Assembly (NCBI RefSeq): GCF_008831285.2
Contig: NC_045138.2
Location: 40,477,115-40,541,114 of the forward strand
From: Nymphaea colorata
Taxonomy: Eukaryota; Streptophyta; Magnoliopsida; Nymphaeales; Nymphaeaceae
Length of the DNA stretch: 64,000 nucleotides
Direction: 5' to 3'
Translations under genes and position numbers: made by a program
Notes under the pieces: generated by a model
Seen by the model: the letters and a program-made list of their open reading frames with translations, nothing else
Database searches by the model: none
What the model was told of the DNA's origin: nothing
Shown: piece after piece, positions 33,023 to 44,271 of the stretch
Numbering within the stretch: position 1 is the first letter of the stretch
Layout: the number at the start of each line of letters is the position of its first letter

Positions 33023-33794
33023 ATGGCAGTGGCTTTTGTCAAAGTACCGAGCATCCAACCGGACGTGCTGAACTCCGGCCAGGTGAAGGCAGAGGACTGC
33101 CGGGAGCAGAAATAAAAGGTGATAGCTGCTTGCGGCAAGTACTTCCTGAAATGCAACCCACTTCCGGGGCCGCCGTCGCAAGGTGCTGCAGCAAGATCAA
33201 GGCCACTTTGCTTGTGCCAGTCGAACTCTCACTCCTGCGGACGAGGAGATCTTCAGTATGAAATTGGCTCTCAACGTTGTCCGCAAGTGTGGCCATCCCC
33301 TCCGCGGCGGCTCAACTCCTAAACTTCCCACTCACCTGGTTACTGGTTAGTAGTTAGTATGCAAGAGGTCTGACTTGGTCTCTTGTACATGTACATGGGT
33401 CCGTCCGGTGACCAACCTATTCAGGTCTCCCTTCGGTGGAGACTCGCATCACTTTCAGGGTATTTTGGTCATTTAACACTCAAGAATTTCGAACACTTGT
33501 CAATCTAGGCAATACCTGCAAGTAGATTAATTAATTCCTTAATTTACCTTTCATTTTTTGTTGAAGAAGAAGAAATTCCATTATCTGCCTGAGAGCGGAA
33601 ACAAGATTTTCTTTTAAGGGCCGACAGTCCAACTTCTGGATTTGGGTAAGACTAAATTAAATTTAAATCCAAAAAATACATGGCGCAATTATAGTCAAGT
33701 TCAAAATTAAGTTCACCCGTCTTAGATAACTAACTACATGTGTCCAATGTTTGTTACGTTGTTGGGTTCAGGTTACATCCATCCCGAAGCTTAA
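33023..33794 (+). pseudogene. nsLTP-like pseudogene, copy C
   Basis: The ATG and first codons match (MAVAFVKVPSI), but 21 bp of the signal-peptide core are deleted and a TAA at 33113-33115 ends the frame after 30 codons. The cysteine framework is then scattered over shifted frames: AACGKYFLKCNPLPGPP is recognisable, but the CC pair region is broken by small deletions. The exon 2 equivalent is at 33772-33794 behind an acceptor (GGGTTCAG) and would read YIHPEA before a stop, so the C-terminal Cys is also gone. Confidence 0.85.
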
Positions 33795-33829
33795 AGATGA
33801 TGAAGGTGCAACGTTTATGAATGATGTTT

Positions 33830-34550
33830 CTCTAGATTTACATATGATTGCATCTTACTAGAAATTTCTAGATTTCTTTGGAATCAATGTTCTAGATCAT
33901 TTCCATCACAACTTGGTATATGAAGGTTGTGATTGAACGATAACTTTAGCTATATAAAGTTACTTAACTATCTAAGTAAGGCCGTTTATCTAAACAAATA
34001 AATGGTTGAGAGAAAAATAAAATATATATAAACATACCCATCAATTTTTTCTCTTTGTTTTTTTTTAACTATTTATCATTTAGGTGATTCGACAGGGAGG
34101 AAATGAACACTTCAAAAGCAAGAAGAGAGAGAGAGCACCAACAAAATGGTATTCATAAACAAGATCGAGTGAAATTCCATCCCGTTTGTTGCGTTTTTAG
34201 TCGAGTGAGTGAAATTTTATCTGCCTGTACAAATTTCACCCTCTCCTTTCATTTTACATCGGCTATCAAACGGGCCCAAAAAACAAAGGCAACACAAGAA
34301 AGTTGGTGCATAAACTAGCAAACAAAACAAGAAAAAAAAACAATGAACACTTCAAAATCACCTAGTATGTTTTCCATTGAATAAAATTTAAATTTTTACG
34401 AACATGCTGATTTTTTACCTTCAAGTTATTACTTTTATACAAGCTAGTTTCCTTTTTTTGGTTAATGAAGGCACACTTTTGAAGAGTCCGAATGATGCGG
34501 TTTTAACATATTTTCTCTAATGCTAATTTGGCCGGATTAAATTTGTTTTA
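33830..34550. other. Intergenic spacer between LTP array and FPGS, no gene seen
   Basis: AT-rich, with no recognised repeats beyond simple A/T runs. The plus-strand open stretch 34103-34318 shows no recognisable family and has low-complexity composition. Confidence 0.5.
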
Positions 34551-34682
34551 AACATGAACATGCCTGGAATACGAAAACAAAGCCACCGGTACGACGACCA
34601 AGTGGGTAGGGCCGAGGACCGACTCTTCACCGTACCAAGACCTTAACCCACCTAAGCTTGGTTCACGCTGCGGCGGTGAACC

Positions 34683-35105
34683 ATGACCGTCCGTTTTATA
34701 GCCGTTGATGGCCATCCGATGGACCCTCGCTTCCATTTGTCGTCGGCGGGCGTGTCGGAGGAGGGAGAGGACAACCCGGTGAAGCGGAGCTCGAAACGAC
34801 GTCCATCTCAGTCGATGAAGCGCATCCCACTCTCTTCACCTCCCCGATTCGAAGATTCCTTCGACCTAATCCACGGGCCCTCGTCTGTGGGCACAATTTC
34901 CCAGGTAGAGGCGCAATTGAAGTGGGCCGACGCTTTAGAATCAAGCGATTTGGATGTGTCCACCTTGCGATTGCGGGAAAGCGGACTCCCTCCGCGACTA
35001 CGCGCCAAAGTGAATAGGATGAGGAGAGCGTGGGCGAGGACGAAAGGAGAGAGCTGGTCGCGGAGCATGGCAGACTCCTCGCTTCACTCGCGCGAGTTTC
35101 TCTAG
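34683..35105 (+). CDS. Unrecognised 140-codon ORF in a GC-rich patch upstream of FPGS
   Basis: Begins MTVRFIAVDGHPMDPRF and ends SLHSREFL, in a GC-rich stretch (about 34560-35120) that stands out from the AT-rich surroundings. It is rich in Ser, Arg and charged residues (KRSSKRRPSQSMKRIPLSS, LPPRLRAKVNRMRRAWAR). I recognise no domain, signal peptide or membrane span. It ends just before a possible donor (CTCCCG|GTACCC, 35113), and an acceptor precedes the FPGS start at 36110. The patch could therefore be the FPGS 5' leader exon with this as a long upstream ORF, or a small independent gene. The minus strand also has a long open frame (34696-35121), so coding is not certain. Confidence 0.35.
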   Translation: MTVRFIAVDGHPMDPRFHLSSAGVSEEGEDNPVKRSSKRRPSQSMKRIPLSSPPRFEDSFDLIHGPSSVGTISQVEAQLKWADALESSDLDVSTLRLRESGLPPRLRAKVNRMRRAWARTKGESWSRSMADSSLHSREFL

Positions 35106-35112
35106 ATCTCCC

Positions 35113-36109
35113 GGTACCCACATCTCTTTGTCTCCCCTTTTTTCGTTTATCGCCTTCTTTCTTAGGTTGCGAGTCGTCAATGAAGGAATAAGTAGTGTCC
35201 GCAATGAGCTATTGGTTTCGCTATGAGGCCTTCGTCGATTTAAGGCCTTAACTGAAGAAGCACCCATTTGTTTGTATCAACGCAATCCTTCGATCTTTAT
35301 TCGTTTTCTCTGTTAGTAGTAGTGATGACTCTCTCGGTTACTCTGCACGGAAATTACGACGCGCTTTCCGTGCTTCAGTTCGTTTGCCCGATTCCCGTTT
35401 CTCTTCGAGGAAATTCACTAGCTGTTTGGGCGTTCATGATTGGGTAATTCCCAATGGCTCGAGGCCTGGAGTGCTATAACCGTGTGTCAAAGGAGTCCGT
35501 CGGCATTTTTTTTTTGTTGGTTTTCATGATTTTTCGTTGTTCAGGTTTTCTTTAATGAAATTGGGTCCTGCTAGTTGCTCTTCTAGTAGTTTTTAGTCTT
35601 TTTACGTAGATTTAGTTTCATCTGGCTACTCTGGTTTCCGTCTAGCTACTTTAGCTTTGAAAATGATTCATGTTCTTGGCGAGTTTTCCTTTTAGTAGTT
35701 TTTAGTCCTTCGGGAGCATACTCAGAGGGCAGATTGAGTTTCATCCGAACTACTCTGGCTTTCATCTAAACTACTTTAGGTATGAAAATGAATCGTATCC
35801 GTGGTGAGTTTTTCTTTTTATCGTTTCCGTACTCTTTTGGGAGAATATTCATCAGGTGGACTGTGGTTTCACCATCCTTTTTTAAATGAGTGTAAATTCG
35901 TCCGGTTGGTTCTGTTTCAACACGCTGTCATCGGAAGGCCATTTGCTAGGACGGGATATTTTTTTATGTTAGTTAGGTTTTGAACCTCACATGTTTCTCA
36001 GAGTTAAGTGTCATATTCTGGAGTAGGGATAGTTGTAGCTACTGTTTATCCGTTTCTGAGATTGTGCTTGTGAAGCAATAATGGGCATATTTCTATTTCT
36101 ATCTGCAGG
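35113..36109 (+). other. Probable 5' leader intron of FPGS
   Basis: About 1 kb of T-rich, intron-like sequence ending TATCTGCAG at 36109, 35 bp before the FPGS start codon. The upstream splice donor is uncertain; GTACCC at 35113 is one candidate. It contains a diverged duplicated motif (TTTTAGTAGTTTTTAGTC..., TTTCATC..CTACTCTGG...) at about 35570-35780. Confidence 0.45.
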
Positions 36110-36144
36110 ATCTTTTGAGTTAGTTGGATTCAAGAAAAAAAAAA

Positions 36145-39100
36145 ATGGGAAGCAATAGAGTTGAGCAAGCTGAAGTTTGTGATTCACCTCCTTTGCCATC
36201 ATATGAAACGGCAATGGAAGCATTGTCTTCTCTTATTTCCCGCCGTAGGCGGGGAAGTGGAAGTAAGCTGGGGAATGGAAGTCCTCAAGCAGGCCCTGTA
36301 AATAGCAAATTACAGTTAATGGAGAAGTATCTGAAGGTAGGTGTGGCACTATCACTTCATGATTTGGCTGTGTCCTGCGTCAACAATAACAATTTATTCT
36401 TGTAAGTGCTTGGAAAAATATGTATGCAAGTTGTACATTTTAATGGAAGCATCAGAATCACAGACTAACTTCTTATAGTGTAAAAGATTGTCAATAATAT
36501 GTTTTTTTAACCTAATTTATGTGGGAGATGTCAAAGAATCTGTGGTGATAGATCATAGATGATCAGTCACACAATGGAAGGACAACTTCCTGAAGATAAG
36601 GCTCAATCTCACTGATAGAGGCAAGAAAGAAATCAGATTATTTGGTAAAGCAAGCATTTAGAAGCATATCGATATGAATAAGAAGATGAGATTGTTGATG
36701 AGGAACAGTAACTGCTTTGAAAATACCAAAGCAGCAAATAACCTTAAAATTGTAGAAATAACCTGCCTTCCCATTCATACTTGCCTTTATAAACATCTTT
36801 GGATGCCTATTTATGGCAGTTATTGAATTAATAAAACATTGCTGAAATGGCTTTCTTGTGGTTGTAGGTTTTCATGAACCGAACTACGTACATCATTCTC
36901 TTATTCCTTTCCTTTTGTTTACGGTATTTAAGCATGCAATCTGCATTTTTGGTTTCTCACTTTTCTTATCTCCTTCCCAGGTGTTCATTTGGCTTCATTA
37001 TGTCGACAGTTGCTGCTAACTTGTTTCCATATTGTAAACATTTCTAAAATAATCTGTTTGAAATTAAATCGAGTGATTTCCATATTGTAAACATTTCTAA
37101 AATAATCTGTTTGAAATTAAATTGAGTGAGATCTGTTGTGGAAGACTTAATTCGCTCTTGAAGGTTTCATCACTCGTGACACCTTGCCTTCACCAAAAGC
37201 CATTATTGAACAGGATTGTTGAAGGAAGAGGCAAATCTGACATATATTTTCTGGTGGAAGTCGGATTGTCTTCTCACTTGTTGGATCACCTTGCAGAAGA
37301 GTGTTCTTAGCCTCATTGTGGGTCTTGATATGTCTAAGGATATCTCACCTAAGAATCTCAAGAAAGGAAGTTTCATCAAACTCAATTGAGTTTGATTCAG
37401 TCACCTCGTTTTGATTTAGAGGGCCACCATTTGGGTTGCCTTCTGCGTTTGTTCCGGTGGACCTGTCAAGGTTGATCATGTGTCGTTTGCTTATATGACA
37501 AATGGGAAGGAAACTTTCTGGTCTATTGACTAAAGAAATGTGCTTCATATTCAGACACACTCCTATGTTTCTTTCCATAAAAAATGTTTGATTAAGAAAA
37601 GGAAGTCATTAGAAGTCAGGCAACTAATTGCGTTACATAAATGTAGCCATATGCACCTGTTTCTATATCTTATAACATATAGTTACAACAGCACCACTGG
37701 TTAATAGACTGTGTGAAGGCTACGTCAATGACCCTCATCAATAATACATAAGATCAATGTCATAAGCATTAAAAAGCCTTGTGCATGTAATGAGAGAAAA
37801 AGTTATGATGCACTTATGAAATTACCTTAACAAGTATTTCCATGTAGCATGTACTTGTCATATGATGGTGTGATACTTCTCCATTTATAGTGGATTAGCC
37901 AACCTGAACCATTTGCAGACCTTTGATCTGTTTGAACCCATGGTTTTCAAGTGATTTCGAAATTGCAGATAGCCTTTGTACACATGAATAAATTTATTTC
38001 CATTTACTTTTTATCTATAGGAAAGTAGTTCTTGGTATGGACCGGATGAAAAGCCTTTTCTACAGAGTCTACCATTGTAGTGTCTGCACGGGTGGAGCTT
38101 CTGTACTTTTGTGTGTTTTCCTAACTGTATACAAGGTTATTGATGCCATCAAAGGTTTCTGTAATGGGCATGAAAAGTCTTTTATAAGCGTTTTTCTAGA
38201 GCGTCTACAATTGTAGTGTCTGCATGGGTGGTGCTTCTGCACATTTGTGTGTTTTCCTAACTGTATACAAGCTTGTTGATGACATCAAAGGTTTCTGTAA
38301 TGGGCAATACAAAGTCTTTTATACAGGGTTTACAGTAGTAGTGTGTGCATAACTGATTCTTCTGTACTTTTGTTTGCTTTCATAATGGCTAATGCTAACA
38401 CAAGTTTGTTGATGCCATCAAAGAGTTCATTTGGATTTTTTCTGTGTCAACATTTGTTAAGAAAATACAGCTCTCGACTGCATATTTCAGACTAAAACTT
38501 CTGTTGTAGATATTGGAGCTAGAAGACTCCATTGATGGGCTTAACATTATTCATGTTGCTGGAACTAAAGGGAAGGTAAATTTTCCATACTAAGGGAAGA
38601 CTGATTAAATCATTAAAGTATAGATGATTTTCTAAATTATCTGAATTTGTGTTGTTCCTCTGCTCTTGCTGTTCACTTTTCAATGGGATTTAGCTAATAT
38701 ACTGGCGAAGTCCACAGAAATAGATTGTGTAGCTGATTTTTGGGTGTAAATGTGATCTTTCTTATGCCTGTTAAAATGAGAGAAGTCAATATTTGAAGTT
38801 TCTGACATGTTCGTTCTGTTATTTGAGAGCATCGGTTATTTGAGAGCCAGGATTTTTTTTTCTGCAGGGTCCACTATAAAATTTTTAGATGTTTATGGGG
38901 CCAGACTAAAATTTTTGAAAATGTTAAATAGTAAAATGTTATTTGAAAAATTCAGGGTGGGGGGAAGATGGCCCTGCCAGCCCACCTTGGCTTCGCCCCT
39001 GAATATAAGTAAAACTATCTTATAATATAACATTATATAACATAACACAATCTAATATTATATATTACAGTAATTGGCTCTCTCAAAATTCAATTGCAAG

Positions 39101-40928
39101 CGTTACTTGATGTCATCTACTCTGCATGAAGATGCTTAATCTTTCTTATGGCTCTGGAATCAAAATGAATTGAACTGAATTATCTGGTGGAAAGAAATGA
39201 ATAACAACTCATCACTTCCCATACATTCGAAATCAATTGTGAGCATCTAGCATGTTGTGGTGGCGACTTTGTTATATCCTGCATCACTTGTGTGATCAGA
39301 AATACATGATTGCCTTATGCTTTTGGCTTTAGTGAACTCTAATAGAAAAGATTAATTTGGTATATCTTTCTGGTGGACTTTGTATGTCATGAGCTGCAGG
39401 AGCAAATTCCCGTTGTTTGTTATGTTTGTGTGAGAGTACGGGGGCATAATCCAAATCGTTTGTGTCAGTCTATCTTGTTTGATTTATAGCCAAGTGATTT
39501 TCAGTTGATTCCTTTTTTCTATGAAAAATCCTTGGAAACAGCATTTTTAACTAAAAAATTATGAGGGACAAGTCAAACAGCAAGAAAGCACCACTGCCGA
39601 TGTTACGTGTTCATTCAGAAATTTCTCATGCTGAAATGCTTGATGAAAGGGTTGCAGTTAGCACATCTTATTTAATCTTCTATGCTGATATGTGAAGGAG
39701 GGGCAGATGTGGAACAATCCTAACATGCTCCGTTGTGCAAGAAGTGCCTGCGTTAAGAAGTGTTTTCTTCTATTGATGTGGCCTCTCCTCCTGTATTGTT
39801 CCATCTCAGCTACCTTTTCGTACTCCATGTTGTGCAACAGTGACTCGCTTTTTGTGTCAATGAGTTTGCTACTAAGGAATGTGGTAATTGAAGAGTGTGT
39901 GTGCGTGTGCGCATGTGTATGTATGCACATGTATGTGTGAGCATTAGTTGGTAAAATACATCAAATACGAGTATTTGTTGTTGGAGAATTCACATGCATA
40001 ACTTGACACATTCAGTGGTCCATTGTTGTCACAATTTTAATCACAGGGTTCAACATGTACTTTTTCTGAAGCAATCTTACGTGCATGTGGCCTTCGCACG
40101 GGACTTTTTACGTCGCCCCACTTGATTGATGTGAGAGAACGATATCGCATTAATGGGTTGGTGCTCTAAGTCATACTCGGTTACTTGCTATTCTTGGTTT
40201 TTGTTATAGCCAAAATTTGCATGTCCTGAAAGTTAATCATGTTCATGCAATTTAGCTTCGTCTTTGGCTAATGGTCAACAATGTGCATGACTGCCATGAC
40301 ATTTGTTATGGTTTATGAGTAGGTCGCTGCAGTCAACCATGATGTTGTTATGGTTGATTTGTGACCTTATTCATTTGCAAACTCTTGAGCTGAGCTTGAA
40401 GTTGAACTATTAGCTGACTAATATATTAGAATATTTTGTTCTGAGCCATTTTGGTGTACAAAACATATAATAACCAAAAGAATTTAACAAATAAAGTGCC
40501 AAAAAAGATTTGCCAATGGGAGTAGAAAAGTGGATATTGGCTTCTCAGAATCTACGCCTGCAACTTAGTTTTTTCTGTCATCTCAGTGGAGCAGTGCAAG
40601 TTGTGGAGTATAGAAGTTGAAGTTATCGGATCAAAACATACTAGATTTCTTCATACCCAGCATGAAAGGAACAGAAAGAAGATCTAGCAAGAAGCAACAA
40701 AACAAAACCACCTCTATTCTCTTGCACATAGAAAAGGCATCTCTTTTAAAACTGGTCTAAAGTGCTTTAACGTTTCTGAAGCTACAATTGAGAGAAAGTC
40801 CCTTTTTAGTTTCTACTATATCACTCCTGAAGCTGGTGCTCTCCTGGAGCAGCCACTGTAGGACCATTTTTTTGTGCCCTCGAGTGTTTTATTTTTATCT
40901 TACTCAAAACTTAATCTTCAAATTCATG

Positions 40929-40960
<32 letters not shown>

Positions 40961-43594
40961 ATGGAGGGATTTTAGAATTTGATATTACTCATTGCCTCTA
41001 GGCACGGGTCTCAATACATGAACTTTTTTTTTTTTTAACTACAAGTCTCTCTAAAGAAGAAAGATACAAAAATAAACTTGTTGAGAATGTAATAAGAAAA
41101 AAGGTCACTGCCTACACATGTATGTGTATTGGTGTCATAAATCTAGTACCCATATTGATACAAAAGCTGTTTGCTTAATGCGTTTTATATAGGGTTGCTT
41201 TGGATTTCATTGTTTGGTTACAACTTGGTTTCAAACGTTTCACTAATGGATATAGCTACTTGTATGGTGAGCTGGTAACCCCAAGAAAGATAATGATTTT
41301 CATTTAATTCAAATGGTTAGGCTTGTTGATTATATTGTCTGAAAAATCGCATTTGAAATCTTTGTTGCTTTTGTTCTTCATGTTGTAGTTCAACACTAGA
41401 CTAAATGACACTGCAGGTTTTAAAGCCTTTGCTTTCTAGTTTCATGGAATCTTGGGTGATTAGTGTAGCTTTAAATGGAAAATATTTGTTCTGTCATATT
41501 GTCAACACAGAATTCATCCTCTGAGAATTTGTATGTGGGAGAAATTATTTGCTAAATTTGTTATGTTCTCTTTTTACATCAACCTCATCTAATAATGTCA
41601 GTGACATTTTCCATAAAGACCTTGCTTAGCTTGTAACTTTTGTCTGTGCATTGAAGGTTGGATATTTCTGAAGACAAGTTTCTGCAGTACTTTTGGGATT
41701 GTTGGAATAAGCTGAAGGTACACACTTTATGCTTTTGCTGACTGCATTTATTAGGTTTCCCATATCAAGCCCTTAAACAATAGAGAGAGCAATGAGCATA
41801 TGATTCTGCAGCAGAAAACAGAGAAAATAAATCTTTTGATCTGGATGCATTCAATTTTAGGGGACAAGAACCTAACCAGTCATGGAAGGCCTTAAAACAC
41901 ATGCTGCCTATGAATCTGTTTCCATTAAGCTTCTGTTGAATATAAAAATGGGAGAGAGAGAGGGAGTAATGAATCACCATATAAATATTGTTTTTTCTTG
42001 AGTCATTTTCTGCAACATTATTAAATCAAGCACTTTTTTAGTAAATGCATCAGTTGATGAAATTTTACTTGGATTGCAACGTGTTATTTGGTTAGGAAGT
42101 CAACTTGATTGGAATCAGTCAATTTGAATCCAACTGGTGGCAAAACTGATTCAAGAGCACTACGTGTCGTTTTTAAAATACTTTTAAACATGTTTAATGA
42201 TTTTCTTATTTTATAATTAATATATATTCGTTATTCTTTCAAAAATGATCTTTTAATATTTTGCTGATGCATCCAAATCACTGAAGCATTCATTTCACGA
42301 ACTGGCAACTGTGCTGATTCGATTCATGAACTGATTTTTAGAACACTGCAAGAACTATGAGGTAGAGTCCCATTGAAGTCCACTAAATATATCCCTAAGA
42401 ATTTATTTGATGTTTAACCACGTCATAATAAGAGATTATCTGTATGTTGTTGTTTGCTTTTTGTGTTTAATCAAGTGGAAAGATGTGAAACTTATTTATG
42501 TGAACGATTGGATTTTGAATTTTCAGGAAAATTTAACTGATGATATTCCAATGCCCCCTCTTTTCCAGTTTCTCACATTGCTAGCTTTTCAGATCTTTAC
42601 ATTTGAAAAGGTAAGCCAAAGCATTTCTATTCTATACATTTTTTTCAGTAATTTCCAGACTGCTACATTTTCTCTGATTCCAATGTGATGGCTCAGTTCT
42701 GATTCCAATGTGATGCTCAGTTGCTTGAAAAATGCTACCTAAGAGCAGATTTGAGATTTCAGTTCAATTCCCACTGCAGTAGGCTCCTAAGCATCTATAA
42801 GCTGGAAACAAAAGGAAGAAAAAAGTTCTATCTTTTCATGATTTATTGACATGAGAAATGGCACTAACTGACTGCAGTTTGGTTTGTACTTTTTATTGAA
42901 GTTAATATGTCCCTACTAAACATGGCTTTTAAGGTTAAAAAAGAACATTGAATTTGTACAAAGTATTTTTGGAGCTTTAGATTCAGATTTTGTATATAGA
43001 AATTGCATGATATGACTTATAGGGGCTGCTTTTTTCTTTTGGAAGTTTCTATGAGGAGCAGCCAGTTATAACTGTAGGTCTCATGTAATGGCTATCTTTC
43101 TAGAGCCATGCAATCTGACTGACAGACTTGGGATCTTATTTTTTGAGAAGTAATGAATGATATGAAAAGAAAGGAGGGTAAACCAATTTTGTTTTCATGT
43201 GATATATCAAGACAGAAAGACAACAATGAGCCACTGTAGTGTCTCACAATATGTGCTGTTGATAGTATTCGATTGGGTTTAATTTATGTATAGCTTTATG
43301 TGAACCCTGAGATTTTCAAGGTTTAAGGAAAAGGTTTGCTTCCTTTACATTCCTATGCTGCTTGTCAGTCACTTCTCCTCTCATTCATAATGAAAATATT
43401 TGAATTCCTGTTACTACTTTCGGTTCCTCTATCCATTCCTGCTTTTTGTTCCTGTTCTAGGAGACCTAGGTTTATGACCCAAGTCGACACAGCTCTAGTG
43501 CAGGTGCAGCTTAGAGGACCATGTCATGCAGATGCAGGGTGCCGGTGCCGGTGCGGCACATCCCAACAAAATTGGGTGCAGGGGTCTGGCGACG

Positions 43595-43664
<70 letters not shown>

Positions 43665-44230
43665 ATATGTATTCATTGTATATATATAATTATATTGTTG
43701 TTTCTTAGCTTAATTTGTCTTTTTTTTTTTACTTTTATTACTGTAAATAAAGAAAGAGAGGGAGAGAGAGAAGGAAAACTTTTTTTAAAGGGAATAACAT
43801 ACGGTGCAGCTGGGGTGCGAGTCAGAGCCATACCCTTACCCGCACCAGTGTCGCGTCGTTGCGGGTGCTTCACTCTTTTTAAAGAGTCCATGTGACATAG
43901 GCTTAGGGTGTGGCAAGAAAAAAATCACTTTATTCATTGAATCCTAATAAATTGTAGTCTGTTAATTGTTAATTGCTATTTTTATTATTCGTGTTGCACA
44001 TATGCAGAACTGGGCATATTGACAAAAAATTTCTTTCACACGTGAATCAACATAGGATAGTGCTACAGTTATGGACATGATAATAGATTGTTTGGTTTTA
44101 TGGGGATTTCTCAGAAGCGGTAAGGGGTTTGGTGTAGGGCAGGGAAGGCCTTTGAAATTTGTGCAGTTCATGGTTGAACACCATAGATACCAAAGTCTTA
44201 ACTAATCCAGGTGAAATCTGAGCATCTTCA

Positions 44231-44271
<41 letters not shown>

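Noticed and set aside
33953-34480. ORF 34103-34318 as a small gene
   Set aside because: Low-complexity, no recognisable motif, not conserved in other units.
43336-43895. Open frames with long Tyr-Ile repeats
   Set aside because: Translation of a (TA)n microsatellite inside an FPGS intron.
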